From NCBI GenBank assembly GCA_030068525.1, contig JASJOS010000005.1:434001-498000 (forward strand): a stretch of 64,000 nucleotides of DNA. Direction: 5' to 3'. The position numbers were made by a program, and so were the translations under genes. The notes under the pieces are model-generated. The model did no database searches. It worked only from the letters and a program-made list of their open reading frames with translations, and had not been told where the DNA came from. Shown one piece after another: positions 17,338-27,505 of this stretch (position 1 is the first letter of the stretch; the number at the start of each line of letters is the position of its first letter). Origin of the DNA: Xanthocytophaga flava (GTDB taxonomy: Bacteria > Bacteroidota > Bacteroidia > Cytophagales > 172606-1).

Positions 17338-19632
17338 TTATCTTGCTACAATCATCTTACGAGCCTTGGTACCATCACTATTCGTAATTTTGAGAACATA
17401 CATACCCGCAGCCCATAAATTGACGCTAATAGGTAACTCAACATTAGCCTGTGTTTTCTTTTTATCCATCAATTGTTTGCCAAGCAGGCTATATACACTT
17501 ACTTCACTATCTTTCTCTGTAGTGAGATAAATAATATTACTAGTAGGATTAGGCCCTAAACGAATGCCATCATCTGCTTTGCCATCTCCTTTGTTACTGG
17601 TATTTTTTAATATCAGTATTCCACCACCACCAGTTCCTAATACTAACTCAGGTAAACCATCGTCATTCAGATCTCCTGCCGCTGGAGTAATATAGGATGG
17701 CAGAGGAATGGTATCATATTCATTTAGAAACTGATTGAAAATGGTGTTTAGCTGTGGCGTAAAAGTGGTATCATCATTTGTACTAATACCAGAATAGGCT
17801 ACAATACGTCCCCCATATGGCGCAGCAGATAGATTGCGATAAGCAGATAAAAGATCGGGTTTCCCATCCCCATCCCAGTCTGTTACCAATGGTGCTTCGC
17901 TACGGTCAAAAACGTCCAGTGGCTGTTGTGCAAATGCAAAGTTCTTAATTGTAAAAACTGGCGACGAGTTAGAGCCCGTGTTTTGATAATATTCCAGTTC
18001 TCCGAGGCTTTTCCCGAGTAACATATCCCAGTCTCCATCCCCATCAAAGTCATAAAAACAAGGTACGTGAGTACTTTGTAATGAACTAAATGAGATAACC
18101 TGTGATATCTCAGATGAAAGCTGGTATGGCTGTCCGGCAGTTGCCTGATTGAAGTAGATGTTGAAGGTAGTTTGTGTACTGGTTGTATTCATAAGCAGCA
18201 AATCTACAGCACCATCCTGATTCCAGTCCAGAAAGAAAGGCTTAAGATTGGATGATTTTAACGAAGATAGAGTCTGATAGTCGGCAGTTTTCAGCTGGAA
18301 GATTGCCTGGGCTTTAGTCCCAATGTTTTCATACAAATAGATAGAACTGAAAAGCTTACCATTTCCATTAGGCGTTCCTGCATTGCCAATAAATAGATCG
18401 AGATCTCCATCTGCATCATAATCAGTGAGCGCAGGGAAGGTCATCTCACCCAGATCTATCATTGTGTTTTGCAAGAAGTTATCTTCTGAGAATACAAAGT
18501 TAGGGTTTGAATCAGTGCTTGTATTGGTGTATCGCCAGCTTGAGTGATTGAAATTCTGCAGATTGCCATCATTAAATTCAACATTGGGAGCGACAATAAG
18601 ATCTTTCACTCCATCAAAGTTGAGATCTTCATAGAATGCAGCTGGAAATAAAAAACTGATAGGTCGGGATGCTGGAAAAGCGGATGTAAAGCTACTCATC
18701 TGCGCTTTCTGCAATGTCCCTGTATTGTTTAGCTGATATAGTGGATAACAAGAGACAGCTGAAAATAATAGTTCTTTTAGTCCATCATTGTTTAAATCCA
18801 GTGCCAGCAGAGCAGTACCCGCATGTTCTACCTTCTGACCGGAAAAACGTAAGTCTTCATCACCACAATTAATACCAAAAGTAAACTGCCCACAAACCTC
18901 TGTACTTTGAAATGCGCCCCAACAACGACTTATTGTTTTGAAATCCAGGCTATTTGGAGAACCTGTTCGTTCCATACTTTGATTCTGATAATAATACACT
19001 ACATGACCTACCCCATCTCCTGCAATGAGATCTACATCACCATCATTATCAATATCCAGGATCACAGGTATATCGGTACCTAACACCGATAAATTTATTT
19101 CACCAGATGAACTCTCTGTCATTAATAAGTCTGTTACCAGAGTCCAGTTGAGTTGTCCGTTGGAAGATATATTTCTGAAAACTTGAACACCAAAGTCTGT
19201 ATAGGTAAACAAATCCCGCTGCCCATCATGATCATAATCAACAAGCAGCATCCAGTAACGGATACTTGGAAATTGGGTTTCATAATAAGGAGCATATTTC
19301 CATCTATAGCTATTGCCATGTGGCTCTGCAATAAAAGTGTACACCTTATAGGTTGCTCTATCAAAAACAACAAGGTCTTCTATCTGGTCATTGTTTAATT
19401 TTAATCGGTTGTATTGAGGTGAATTTAATCCTCCTGACCATGCATTTAGTAATGTATCTGAATCTGAATTTACTACTGGAATAGAAGTATCCTGTTGAAA
19501 GCGTATGGTCTGAGAAATGGCAGTAGAATAGAAACCTAAAAAGAGAAATACAGGTATAAGCAGGGTATACAAATTGACACCACCTGAGATCTTATTGAAA
19601 AGAGAAAATACTAGTATGTAGAAACGATCCAT
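17338..19632 (-). CDS. FG-GAP/VCBS repeat protein with type IX secretion sorting domain
   Basis: 764 residues. After an N-terminal hydrophobic signal (about 15-40) come many repeats with calcium-binding DxDxDGxxD loops (VDYDHDGQRD, LDIDNDGDVD, TDYDADGDLD, YDFDGDGDWD, TDWDGDGKPD, GDLNDDGLPE), predicted to form one or two beta-propellers. The C-terminal 75 residues (GPNPTSNIIYLTTE ... GMYVLKITNSDGTKARKMIVAR) form a type A T9SS sorting domain, so the protein is exported across the outer membrane and probably anchored at the cell surface. Proteins of this kind usually bind ligands or adhere; none is known here. Divergent from murF. Confidence 0.88.
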   Translation of the reverse strand: MDRFYILVFSLFNKISGGVNLYTLLIPVFLFLGFYSTAISQTIRFQQDTSIPVVNSDSDTLLNAWSGGLNSPQYNRLKLNNDQIEDLVVFDRATYKVYTFIAEPHGNSYRWKYAPYYETQFPSIRYWMLLVDYDHDGQRDLFTYTDFGVQVFRNISSNGQLNWTLVTDLLMTESSSGEINLSVLGTDIPVILDIDNDGDVDLIAGDGVGHVVYYYQNQSMERTGSPNSLDFKTISRCWGAFQSTEVCGQFTFGINCGDEDLRFSGQKVEHAGTALLALDLNNDGLKELLFSAVSCYPLYQLNNTGTLQKAQMSSFTSAFPASRPISFLFPAAFYEDLNFDGVKDLIVAPNVEFNDGNLQNFNHSSWRYTNTSTDSNPNFVFSEDNFLQNTMIDLGEMTFPALTDYDADGDLDLFIGNAGTPNGNGKLFSSIYLYENIGTKAQAIFQLKTADYQTLSSLKSSNLKPFFLDWNQDGAVDLLLMNTTSTQTTFNIYFNQATAGQPYQLSSEISQVISFSSLQSTHVPCFYDFDGDGDWDMLLGKSLGELEYYQNTGSNSSPVFTIKNFAFAQQPLDVFDRSEAPLVTDWDGDGKPDLLSAYRNLSAAPYGGRIVAYSGISTNDDTTFTPQLNTIFNQFLNEYDTIPLPSYITPAAGDLNDDGLPELVLGTGGGGILILKNTSNKGDGKADDGIRLGPNPTSNIIYLTTEKDSEVSVYSLLGKQLMDKKKTQANVELPISVNLWAAGMYVLKITNSDGTKARKMIVAR

Positions 19633-19663
19633 AGTCTATTGTGTGCTAGCCTTTAAAAAGAAA

Positions 19664-19695
19664 TTTGTCCCAAAAAATACGATCTTGTATTTTTG
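19664..19695 (+). promoter_or_regulatory. Candidate Bacteroidota promoter for murF
   Basis: TTTG at 19664-19667 and TATTTTTG at 19688-19695 are separated by 20 bases, an exact fit to the TTTG-N19-21-TAnnTTTG pattern. The murF start codon is 43 bases downstream of the -7 box. Confidence 0.6.
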
Positions 19696-19737
19696 ATCAC
19701 TCATTAGTGTTTTCCCACTGACATTTTTATTGCAGAA

Positions 19738-21024
19738 ATGAATATAGAAACTTTATACCAAAAGTATTTACAATGTAATGCCGTTTCAACCGATACCCGA
19801 AAGATAACGCCAGACTCCCTCTTTTTCGCATTGAAAGGCGGTAATTTTAACGGCAATGTATTTGCTGCAGATGCAATCTCCAAAGGTGCACGATTTGCAG
19901 TAGTTGATGAAGCTCAGTATGCAGTAAATGATCAATACATTCTGGTTGATAACGCCTTAAAAGCATTGCAGGATCTGGCCCGTTACCATCGGCAGCAATT
20001 GTCTGTGCCTATCATTGCTATGACAGGTTCAAATGGAAAAACTACTACAAAAGAACTTATTCAACGGGTACTAGCCAAAAAATATACTGTGTATGCAACT
20101 CAGGGCAATCTGAATAATTACATAGGGCTTCCATTAACTCTGCTATCCATTCCCAAAGATACGGAGATGGTAGTACTGGAAATGGGCTCTAATCAGATTG
20201 GAGACATCAACGAACTAACCGCTATCTGTGAACCTACACATGGCCTGATAACCAATATTGGAAAAGCACACCTGGAAGGATTTGGAGGATTGGAAGGAGT
20301 GAAGCAGGGAGAAGGTGAATTATATGATTATTTCAAAACCCATTCCGGAACTATCTTCGCTAACTCACAGAACACTATTCTACAGGAAATGCTGGCAAAT
20401 CGTAGTCTTCAGGCTGTAATGTATCCATCTGCTGATGATTTTCTGCATTGCCAGTTACTGGAGTTTGCTCCTGATGTCGTGTATCAGGATGAGGATGGTG
20501 AAATTGTAAAAACACATCTTCCTGGAAAACATAACTTTGAGAACATCGCAGCAGCGTTATGTATCGGAAAACATTTTGGAGTGCCACTTCCTTTAGCTAA
20601 TGAGGCAATCAGCGGGTATATCTCACAAAACAACCGTTCACAGATACTCCAGAAAGGCTCCAATACAATACTATTGGATGCATACAATGCCAATCCAACA
20701 TCTATGCAGGCATCTCTGGAGTATTTCGCTGCATTAAAAGCTGAACATAAGATTGTCATACTGGGAGACATGGCTGAGTTGGGTGAAGAAAGTGCTCAGG
20801 AACATTTACATATAGGAGAAGTGGCAGGAAAAGGAAAATTTGATAAAATACTTTTATGTGGAAAGTTGATGCAAAATGCGATTGCTGGTGCCCCAGATGC
20901 CTATTACTTCATAGATAAATTCTCATTGAATAATTGGTTGATGGATTATAAGTTTGAGAACACTCACTTTCTGATTAAAGGTTCTCGCAGTATGGCAATG
21001 GAGACAGTTGTACAGTTCTTGTAA
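19738..21024 (+). CDS. murF: UDP-N-acetylmuramoyl-tripeptide--D-alanyl-D-alanine ligase
   Basis: 428 residues with the three Mur ligase domains: N-terminal UDP-binding (STDTRKITPDSLFFALKG), central ATPase with the P-loop MTGSNGKTTTKE (K101), and a C-terminal domain containing LLDAYNANPTSMQASLEYF and ILGDMAELGEES, both diagnostic for MurF. It adds D-Ala-D-Ala to the UDP-MurNAc tripeptide in the cytoplasm, completing the peptidoglycan pentapeptide. It stands outside any mur/fts cluster, with its own candidate promoter and a terminator 23 bases after the stop. Confidence 0.95.
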   Translation: MNIETLYQKYLQCNAVSTDTRKITPDSLFFALKGGNFNGNVFAADAISKGARFAVVDEAQYAVNDQYILVDNALKALQDLARYHRQQLSVPIIAMTGSNGKTTTKELIQRVLAKKYTVYATQGNLNNYIGLPLTLLSIPKDTEMVVLEMGSNQIGDINELTAICEPTHGLITNIGKAHLEGFGGLEGVKQGEGELYDYFKTHSGTIFANSQNTILQEMLANRSLQAVMYPSADDFLHCQLLEFAPDVVYQDEDGEIVKTHLPGKHNFENIAAALCIGKHFGVPLPLANEAISGYISQNNRSQILQKGSNTILLDAYNANPTSMQASLEYFAALKAEHKIVILGDMAELGEESAQEHLHIGEVAGKGKFDKILLCGKLMQNAIAGAPDAYYFIDKFSLNNWLMDYKFENTHFLIKGSRSMAMETVVQFL

Positions 21025-21046
21025 AAAATACTGAAACATCTTGGCC

Positions 21047-21075
21047 GCCTCTACAGATTACTAGTTTGTGGAGGC
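21047..21075 (+). terminator. Rho-independent terminator after murF
   Basis: A 9-bp stem GCCTCTACA/TGTGGAGGC (one G-T pair) is followed by six Ts. Confidence 0.85.
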
Positions 21076-21306
21076 TTTTTTCTTATATGAGCCTTACAAA
21101 GTCCGATTCCTTTATTGGTTATAGTAAAAATATTTTTTCAACGAAAAAGTGTAATTCATATCAGAAGAGACACCAATATTCCTTTGTGACTTTTTCAATA
21201 AAAAATTAGATTGTTTTAGAGAAGTGTTTAGTGTAAATTAGGAGCCTGTTAGTCTACGTGTCAGATTAACATTTATAATTGTATACGCTTTAAATAATCT
21301 ATTCTC

Positions 21307-24300
21307 ATGTTTCAAGTCTTACAAACCTGCCGAACGATAGTGTGGATGGGTGTTTTTGTGATACTCAATCTTCAGACGTATGCGCAAACCAAGCCACAAA
21401 CGAAAACAGCCTCTGCTGCAAAACCTATGAAATTACTGGTCTTTTCCAGAACAAAAGGTTTTCGACATGCTTCTATTCCAGCAGGTAAGCTGGCCATTAT
21501 TAAGTTGGGAAAAGAGAAGGGGTTTGCTGTAGATACTACAGAAGATGCAAGCAAAATCAACGAAAAAAATCTGAAACAATATCGGGCAGTCATCTTCCTG
21601 AGTACTACCGGAGATGTATTGGACAATAATCAGCAGGCTGACTTCGAGAGATATATTCAGTCCGGGGGCGGATTTGTTGGCATTCATGCGGCTACAGATA
21701 CAGAATATGACTGGCCCTGGTACAATAAGTTGGTAGGGGCTCAGTTTGCCTCTCACCCAGGAAATCCCAATGTGCAGAAAGGAACAATGCATGTTGTAGA
21801 CAAAAACCATCCGTCTACAAAAGACTTACCTGAACAGTTTGATCGTACAGACGAGTTTTATGATTTTAAATCCTATCAGAAAGATCTGGTTAAACCTCTG
21901 ATTACTGTTGACGAGAAAACGTACAAAGATGGCAAAATGGGTGATTTTCATCCTATGTCCTGGTATCATGCTTTCGATGGAGGTAAAGTCTTCTACACTA
22001 ACTTCGGACATACTAATGAAACCTTTACTGAAGATCTATTCCTGAAGCATTTGTGGGGAGGGATTCAGTATGTAACAGAAGGGCAGACAATCGACTACAA
22101 GAAAGCCAAAAGTATGCGGGTTCCCGAAGAAAACCGGTTTAATAAGATCAATCTGTCCAGCAAGTTGGATGAGCCGACCGAGTTAGCTGTATTAGACAAT
22201 GGAAAGGTATTATTTACAGAGCGGAAAGGTGCAGTAAAACTTTACAATCCCAAAACGCAAAAGACCAAGCTGGTTGCTACTATTCCTGTTTATAAAAAGT
22301 TTGAGTATGGTCTGATGGGTTTAAACATAGATCCTAATTTTAATCAGAACCAATGGGTATATATGTATTACTCTTATGATGTGGCTCCTGATACAGCCAA
22401 TCGTCTGGTTCGGTTTAAATTTGATCCAGTGAAAGACACTATCTTACTGAGTACAGAACAGGTAATCATGAAAGTCCCGGTAAAACGGACAGATTGTTGT
22501 CATACAGGAGGATCTATTGCATTTGATAAACAAGGTAACTTATACTTGTCTACAGGAGATGACACCAATCCATTTACACAAAAAGGATATGCCCCATTGG
22601 ATGAACGGCAGGGACGTGAAGGTTGGGACGGCCAGTATACTTCGGCCAACAGTAATGATCTTCGTGGTAAAATTCTGCGGATTAAAGTGAACGAAGATGG
22701 CACCTATTCTATTCCGGAAGGAAACTTATTTCCCAAAGGTACTCCCAAAGCCCGTCCGGAAGTCTATGTGATGGGAAATCGTAACCCTTACCGGATATCA
22801 ATAGATCAACATACAGGCTATCTGTACTGGGGAGAGGTAGGACCTGATGCAGGTGAAGACAGTGAAAGACAAGGCCCTCGTGGCTATGATGAAGTAAATC
22901 AGGCTCGCAAAGCAGGTTTCTTTGGCTACCCTTACTTTATTGGTGATAACAAACCGTATCGTCATTTTAATTACGCAGATAGTAGTTCGGGTGAGTGGTT
23001 TGACCCTCTGCATCCTATTAATAATTCGCCACACAATACAGGCGTAAATCAATTACCTCCGGCACAAAAGGCATTTATCTGGTATCCTTATGCTGAGTCA
23101 CCAGATTTTCCACTTGTAGGCAAGGGAGGGCGTAATGCAATGGCAGGCCCTGTCTATTATCCTGAAGATTATCAGGATTCGAATGTAAAGTTTCCTTCTT
23201 ATTATGGAGGTAAGTTCTTTGCCTATGATTGGATGCGTGACTGGGTTATGTCTGTGACCATGAATGAACAGGGAGATTTTGTAAGTATGGAACGTTTTCT
23301 GCCAAACACTAAATTCAGCCATGTTATTGACATGCAATTTGCTAAAGACGGTTCTTTGTATACCTTGGAATATGGACCTAACTGGTTTGCTCAGAATGAT
23401 GAGGCTATGTTAAGTCATATTACCTATAATTCTGGTAATCGTATTCCTGCTGTTGTAGCTACGGCTTCAAAAAAGGCAGGCGCGGCTCCACTGACAGTCA
23501 GCTTTTCATCTAAGGGAACTGTAGATTATGATGATGATGCATTAAAATATGAATGGACCTTTGCTCCCGGAGCGCCTAAAAGTGCATTACAGAATCCTTC
23601 ATTTACCTTTACAAAACCAGGAGTGTATAAGCCTGTTCTCAAAGTAACAGACGCTAATGGAAATGTTGCCACTACTCAACTGGAAGTAAAAGTTGGAAAT
23701 GATGTACCTCAGGTAGATATTGCTGTAAAGGGAAATAAATCTTTCTTCTGGGATAATGAGCCTGTTGATTATGAAGTAAAAGTGTCAGACAAGGAAGATG
23801 GAGATTTGAGCAAAGGAACCATTCAGAAAGAAGATGTAGCGTTGAATATTAACTATCTGGAAGGTTTTGACAAAACAATGATTGCACAAGGCCATCAGAT
23901 GAATACAGGCTTTATTACAGGCAAACGTCTTATTGAATTGAGTGATTGTAAAGCGTGTCATTCTATCGACAAGAAATCTATAGGACCCGCTTATTTAGAT
24001 GTTGCCAAAAAATACAAAGGCAAATCGCGCATTGCACCTCAACTGGCAGATAAAGTGATCAAAGGAGGTGGAGGTGTATGGGGTGAACAAGCCATGAGTG
24101 CACACCCTCAATTAACAAAAGATGAAGCTACTGACATGGTAAAATATATTTTATCATTGGCAGACGAAAAGAAAAGTGATCCACTAAAAGGAACCTATGT
24201 AACCAAAACAAATGGAAAAAATGGAACCTATTTGTTTACTGCCTCTTATACCGACAAGGGTAAAGGTGAGATTGGACCTGCTACTGCACAAAAGACGCTT

Positions 24301-24717
24301 GTATTGCGCAATGCAAAAATGAAAGCAGCTGATTTTGATGGATCTAAAGAAATCATGAAATACAAAGCACCTACAGGTAGTGAATTGGCTGTAGGGACTG
24401 CTCACAATAGCTACCTGATGTACAATAACATAGATCTGACAGGAATTGAAGGAGCGGTTGTAACCGTTTTTAGTAATCCGGCTTATACCAAAGGCGGTAC
24501 ACTGGAAATACACCTGGACGCACCTGATGGCAAGTTAATCGGACAAGGAGAAGTTGCGGCAACTGCTACAGGAGATGTCAAAATACCATTTGCTACTGCA
24601 ACAGGAGTTCATTCACTTTTCTTTGTATTTAAGAATGAAAAAGCAGGAGCTCAGGGTGTATTTGCATTGGATACAATTTCCTTTCAGAAAAAAGCATCCT
24701 TTCAGAGTTTGAAATAG
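21307..24717 (+). CDS. Exported multidomain protein: ThuA, sugar dehydrogenase propeller, PKD, cytochrome c, carbohydrate-binding domain
   Basis: 1136 residues with a signal peptide ending about residue 26. Domains in order: ThuA-like (about 38-255, KLLVFSRTKGFRHASI), a glucose/sorbosone dehydrogenase propeller (about 280-690, including TDCCHTGGSIAFD and VMGNRNPYRIS), PKD (about 720-800), a cytochrome c domain with heme motif C881-K-A-C884-H885, and a C-terminal CBM6-like domain (about 985-1125). The architecture recurs in Bacteroidota and suggests a periplasmic sugar oxidoreductase that passes electrons through its own heme and binds a polysaccharide. The natural sugar is unknown. Single-gene unit with a terminator. 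Confidence 0.88.
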   Translation: MFQVLQTCRTIVWMGVFVILNLQTYAQTKPQTKTASAAKPMKLLVFSRTKGFRHASIPAGKLAIIKLGKEKGFAVDTTEDASKINEKNLKQYRAVIFLSTTGDVLDNNQQADFERYIQSGGGFVGIHAATDTEYDWPWYNKLVGAQFASHPGNPNVQKGTMHVVDKNHPSTKDLPEQFDRTDEFYDFKSYQKDLVKPLITVDEKTYKDGKMGDFHPMSWYHAFDGGKVFYTNFGHTNETFTEDLFLKHLWGGIQYVTEGQTIDYKKAKSMRVPEENRFNKINLSSKLDEPTELAVLDNGKVLFTERKGAVKLYNPKTQKTKLVATIPVYKKFEYGLMGLNIDPNFNQNQWVYMYYSYDVAPDTANRLVRFKFDPVKDTILLSTEQVIMKVPVKRTDCCHTGGSIAFDKQGNLYLSTGDDTNPFTQKGYAPLDERQGREGWDGQYTSANSNDLRGKILRIKVNEDGTYSIPEGNLFPKGTPKARPEVYVMGNRNPYRISIDQHTGYLYWGEVGPDAGEDSERQGPRGYDEVNQARKAGFFGYPYFIGDNKPYRHFNYADSSSGEWFDPLHPINNSPHNTGVNQLPPAQKAFIWYPYAESPDFPLVGKGGRNAMAGPVYYPEDYQDSNVKFPSYYGGKFFAYDWMRDWVMSVTMNEQGDFVSMERFLPNTKFSHVIDMQFAKDGSLYTLEYGPNWFAQNDEAMLSHITYNSGNRIPAVVATASKKAGAAPLTVSFSSKGTVDYDDDALKYEWTFAPGAPKSALQNPSFTFTKPGVYKPVLKVTDANGNVATTQLEVKVGNDVPQVDIAVKGNKSFFWDNEPVDYEVKVSDKEDGDLSKGTIQKEDVALNINYLEGFDKTMIAQGHQMNTGFITGKRLIELSDCKACHSIDKKSIGPAYLDVAKKYKGKSRIAPQLADKVIKGGGGVWGEQAMSAHPQLTKDEATDMVKYILSLADEKKSDPLKGTYVTKTNGKNGTYLFTASYTDKGKGEIGPATAQKTLVLRNAKMKAADFDGSKEIMKYKAPTGSELAVGTAHNSYLMYNNIDLTGIEGAVVTVFSNPAYTKGGTLEIHLDAPDGKLIGQGEVAATATGDVKIPFATATGVHSLFFVFKNEKAGAQGVFALDTISFQKKASFQSLK

Positions 24718-24737
24718 ATAACATTCGTAACTTTTGG

Positions 24738-24778
24738 AAATCGGTTTGCACCAGAATGATATCTGAGCAAACCGATTT
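24738..24778 (+). terminator. Rho-independent terminator after the ThuA fusion gene
   Basis: A 12-bp perfect stem AAATCGGTTTGC/GCAAACCGATTT (24738-24749 with 24767-24778) is followed by TT and a T-rich run. Confidence 0.88.
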
Positions 24779-24934
24779 TTGTATGTATAGTAGCCCTATT
24801 ATCAACTTTTCCGGATTACTATTTGTTACGAGAAGTGGAAAGCAAATCCCAACCTGATAATGAAGTAGTCCAGTTTCTTCACATTTTAATAAAAGATTCG
24901 CATTTTTGTGAATCTGTAGCGAGTTATACCTATT

Positions 24935-26110
24935 ATGCAATCCTTATATCAACAGTTTCAGGTTAGATTTCAATATCCCGTACATTTTACCAACGGATTA
25001 TTCAAACTGGATAACCCTCTTTTTGCACAAACTATACAGCCTTCTTATCCAGGAGCTATTGGTAAGGTTTTATTTGTGATTGATAGTGGAGTGGCCCTTG
25101 CATACCCCCAACTGGAAGAGCAAATACAAACCTATGCAGAAGCAAACCGAACCATTTTCCAGCTTGCGGGAAGTCCTATTTTCGTAGAAGGTGGTGAAGC
25201 TTGCAAAAATACGACAGAGTGGGTAGAAAAGATAGAGCAGGCTGTAAATGAGTTTGGCATAGACCGACACTCCTATATTGCTGTCATAGGTGGTGGTGCA
25301 GTATTAGATATGGCAGGGTTTGCTGCGGCGGTTTCGCATCGTGGTGTACGTCTCATACGGATACCAACAACAGTATTGGCACAGAATGATTCCGGCATTG
25401 GAGTGAAGAACAGTGTAAATGCATTTAACAAAAAGAATTTTCTGGGCACCTTTGCTCCTCCTTTTGCCGTTTTGAATGATTTTGACTTTTTAGCAGCATT
25501 ACAGGATAGAGATTGGCGGAGTGGAATTGCAGAAGCAGTTAAAGTAGCATTAATTAAGGACTCTGCTTTCTTTTCATTTCTTTTTGAAAATGCATCTGCC
25601 CTGGCAACGAGAGACCTGCCTGCTATGCAACAACTGATTCACCGATGTGCAGAGTTACATCTGAATCATATTGCGGGTGGAGATCCATTTGAAATGGGAT
25701 CATCCCGTCCCTTGGATTTTGGTCATTGGTCTGCTCATAAACTAGAAGCATTGAATGGTTATCAGATACGACATGGCGAAGCTGTAGCTATTGGGATTGC
25801 ATTGGATAGTATTTATTCCCAACTTGTAGGCAAGCTGTCAGCTGAGGAATCAGATCAGATACTAGAGTTGTTGGAACAATTAGGTTTTGAATTATATATC
25901 CCTGAACTATCAGCCAGGACATCTACCGGAGAGTTGGCAGTAATTCGAGGCTTGCATGAGTTTAGAGAACACTTAGGCGGACGCCTTACGATTATGTTGC
26001 TGGAGCGAATTGGAAAAGGGGTAGAAGTACATGAAATCAATACCGAATTAATGACAAAAGCCATTGGTATTCTGGAGACACGAAAACAGAAGACCGAAGT
26101 TAATATTTAG
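24935..26110 (+). CDS. eboD: 3-dehydroquinate synthase-like protein, EboD type
   Basis: 391 residues of the sugar-phosphate cyclase fold. Visible are the NAD-binding glycine segment (YIAVIGGGAVLDMAGFAAA) and the three metal-ligand regions (SGIAEAVKVALIKD; DFGHWSAHKLE; IRHGEAVAIGIALD). The shikimate enzyme AroB is usually about 350 residues; the extended N-terminus and direct pairing with an eboE gene point to EboD of the ebo cluster, which in cyanobacteria is linked to moving metabolite precursors to the periplasm. Whether it cyclises DAHP or another sugar phosphate is unknown. eboE follows after 66 bases. A duty as the housekeeping AroB cannot be excluded from this window. Confidence 0.8.
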   Translation: MQSLYQQFQVRFQYPVHFTNGLFKLDNPLFAQTIQPSYPGAIGKVLFVIDSGVALAYPQLEEQIQTYAEANRTIFQLAGSPIFVEGGEACKNTTEWVEKIEQAVNEFGIDRHSYIAVIGGGAVLDMAGFAAAVSHRGVRLIRIPTTVLAQNDSGIGVKNSVNAFNKKNFLGTFAPPFAVLNDFDFLAALQDRDWRSGIAEAVKVALIKDSAFFSFLFENASALATRDLPAMQQLIHRCAELHLNHIAGGDPFEMGSSRPLDFGHWSAHKLEALNGYQIRHGEAVAIGIALDSIYSQLVGKLSAEESDQILELLEQLGFELYIPELSARTSTGELAVIRGLHEFREHLGGRLTIMLLERIGKGVEVHEINTELMTKAIGILETRKQKTEVNI

Positions 26111-26121
26111 TTTGAAACAGG

Positions 26122-26152
26122 TACATCATGTATATAAGTGATACATGATGTA
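26122..26152. repeat. 12-bp perfect inverted repeat between eboD and eboE
   Basis: TACATCATGTAT (26122-26133) and ATACATGATGTA (26141-26152) are separated by seven bases. It lies in the gap between the two ebo genes, 24 bases before the preferred eboE start, and has no T-run. It could be an mRNA stem that sets the eboD/eboE ratio or a dimeric operator. Confidence 0.7.
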
Positions 26153-26176
26153 TTTCCACTTTTTGATTATTACCCC

Positions 26177-27427
26177 ATGCATCTGAGTAATAATATTCAT
26201 CTCACCTACTGCACCAATATTCATGCAGGCGAATCCTGGAAAGATATATTTCAAAGTCTGCAGGAGTATGTGCTACCACTCAAGGAATCTATTGCACCAG
26301 ATAATGCGTTTGCAATAGGTCTACGATTGCCAGATCAAGCCAGTCGAACACTCATTCAACCAGCCGAACTGGATGCTTTCAAAAAGTGGCTTACAGAACA
26401 CAACTTGTATGTGTTTACTATGAACGGCTTTCCTTATGGAGGTTTTCACCGACAACGGGTAAAAGATGATGTACATCGGCCAGACTGGACAACAACGGAG
26501 CGGCGGGATTATACTATCAGACTAGCACAGATCCTGGCAGAGTTACCGAATGTACCGGATACGTGTGACAAATGTGATGCAGGTATCTCTACTTCTCCTT
26601 TTTCTTATCGGGGATGGTATACTAATCCGTCTGCACACCAGGATGCTATCCGAAAAGGATGTCTGCATATGGCTGAGGTAGTGAAAGAGTTAGTTGGATT
26701 GTCTCTGGAAAAAGGAAAAGTGATCCATATAGATATCGAGCCAGAACCTGACGGTTCTATTGATCATGTGCAGGATACGATTGAGCTTTTTAATAAAACG
26801 CTGATACCCATTGTTACTGCCTATTTGGTAGATAATCTCTCTGTTAAACATGAAGCTGCCGAGGAACTGGCCCGTACGCATATACAGTTATGTTATGATG
26901 TATGTCACTTCGCTGTTATGTATGAAGAGCCAGCTGCGGCAATAAAAGCCTTTAAGGAAGCGGGAATTCGTATCGGAAAGATTCAGATTAGTGCTGCCCT
27001 CAAAGCGGATTTGCCTACACCCGTTGAGTCCAGAGGACCTTTATTACAAGCTTTTCAAAATTTGTCAGAATCGACATATCTTCATCAGGTTGTAGCTAGA
27101 AAAACAAATTTACATGCAAAGGAGAACTGGGCTGCGCGTCAGCAGTATCCAGACCTTTCGGATGCCTTGCCACATATTTTTGATCCGGATGTGGCAGAGT
27201 GGCGTACACATTTCCATGTACCCTTGTTTATTAAGGATTATGGTCTGTTACAATCTACTCAGGAAGATATAGAAAAGGTATTGAGTATTCAAAAATCTAG
27301 TCCATTTACACATCACCTGGAGATAGAGACCTATACATGGGAAGTATTGCCTGCAGAATTAAAAATAAACTTAAAAGATTCTATTGAGAGAGAAATAAAG
27401 TGGGTTTTGAATTATTTAAAGCAGTAA
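26177..27427 (+). CDS. eboE: Metabolite traffic protein EboE (xylose isomerase-like TIM barrel)
   Basis: 416 residues from the ATG at 26177, giving MHLSNNIHLTYCTNIHAGESW, the conserved EboE opening. An in-frame ATG at 26138 would add 13 residues but lies inside the inverted repeat. The fold is an AP-endonuclease-2/xylose-isomerase-type barrel with probable metal-ligand segments HIDIEPEPDGS and LCYDVCHFAVMYE and a CDKCD pair. In cyanobacteria the ebo genes are needed to deliver scytonemin precursors to the periplasm; EboE's reaction is not known. Only eboD is present beside it; eboA, eboB, eboC and eboF are missing from the neighbourhood. Confidence 0.85.
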   Translation: MHLSNNIHLTYCTNIHAGESWKDIFQSLQEYVLPLKESIAPDNAFAIGLRLPDQASRTLIQPAELDAFKKWLTEHNLYVFTMNGFPYGGFHRQRVKDDVHRPDWTTTERRDYTIRLAQILAELPNVPDTCDKCDAGISTSPFSYRGWYTNPSAHQDAIRKGCLHMAEVVKELVGLSLEKGKVIHIDIEPEPDGSIDHVQDTIELFNKTLIPIVTAYLVDNLSVKHEAAEELARTHIQLCYDVCHFAVMYEEPAAAIKAFKEAGIRIGKIQISAALKADLPTPVESRGPLLQAFQNLSESTYLHQVVARKTNLHAKENWAARQQYPDLSDALPHIFDPDVAEWRTHFHVPLFIKDYGLLQSTQEDIEKVLSIQKSSPFTHHLEIETYTWEVLPAELKINLKDSIEREIKWVLNYLKQ

Positions 27428-27505
27428 CTCCAGAAGTTTAATACGACGATCCTTGATGAAAAGAGTTTTAAGCTAGTCTTATCCTGCAAATCCTTATTTT
27501 ATAGA

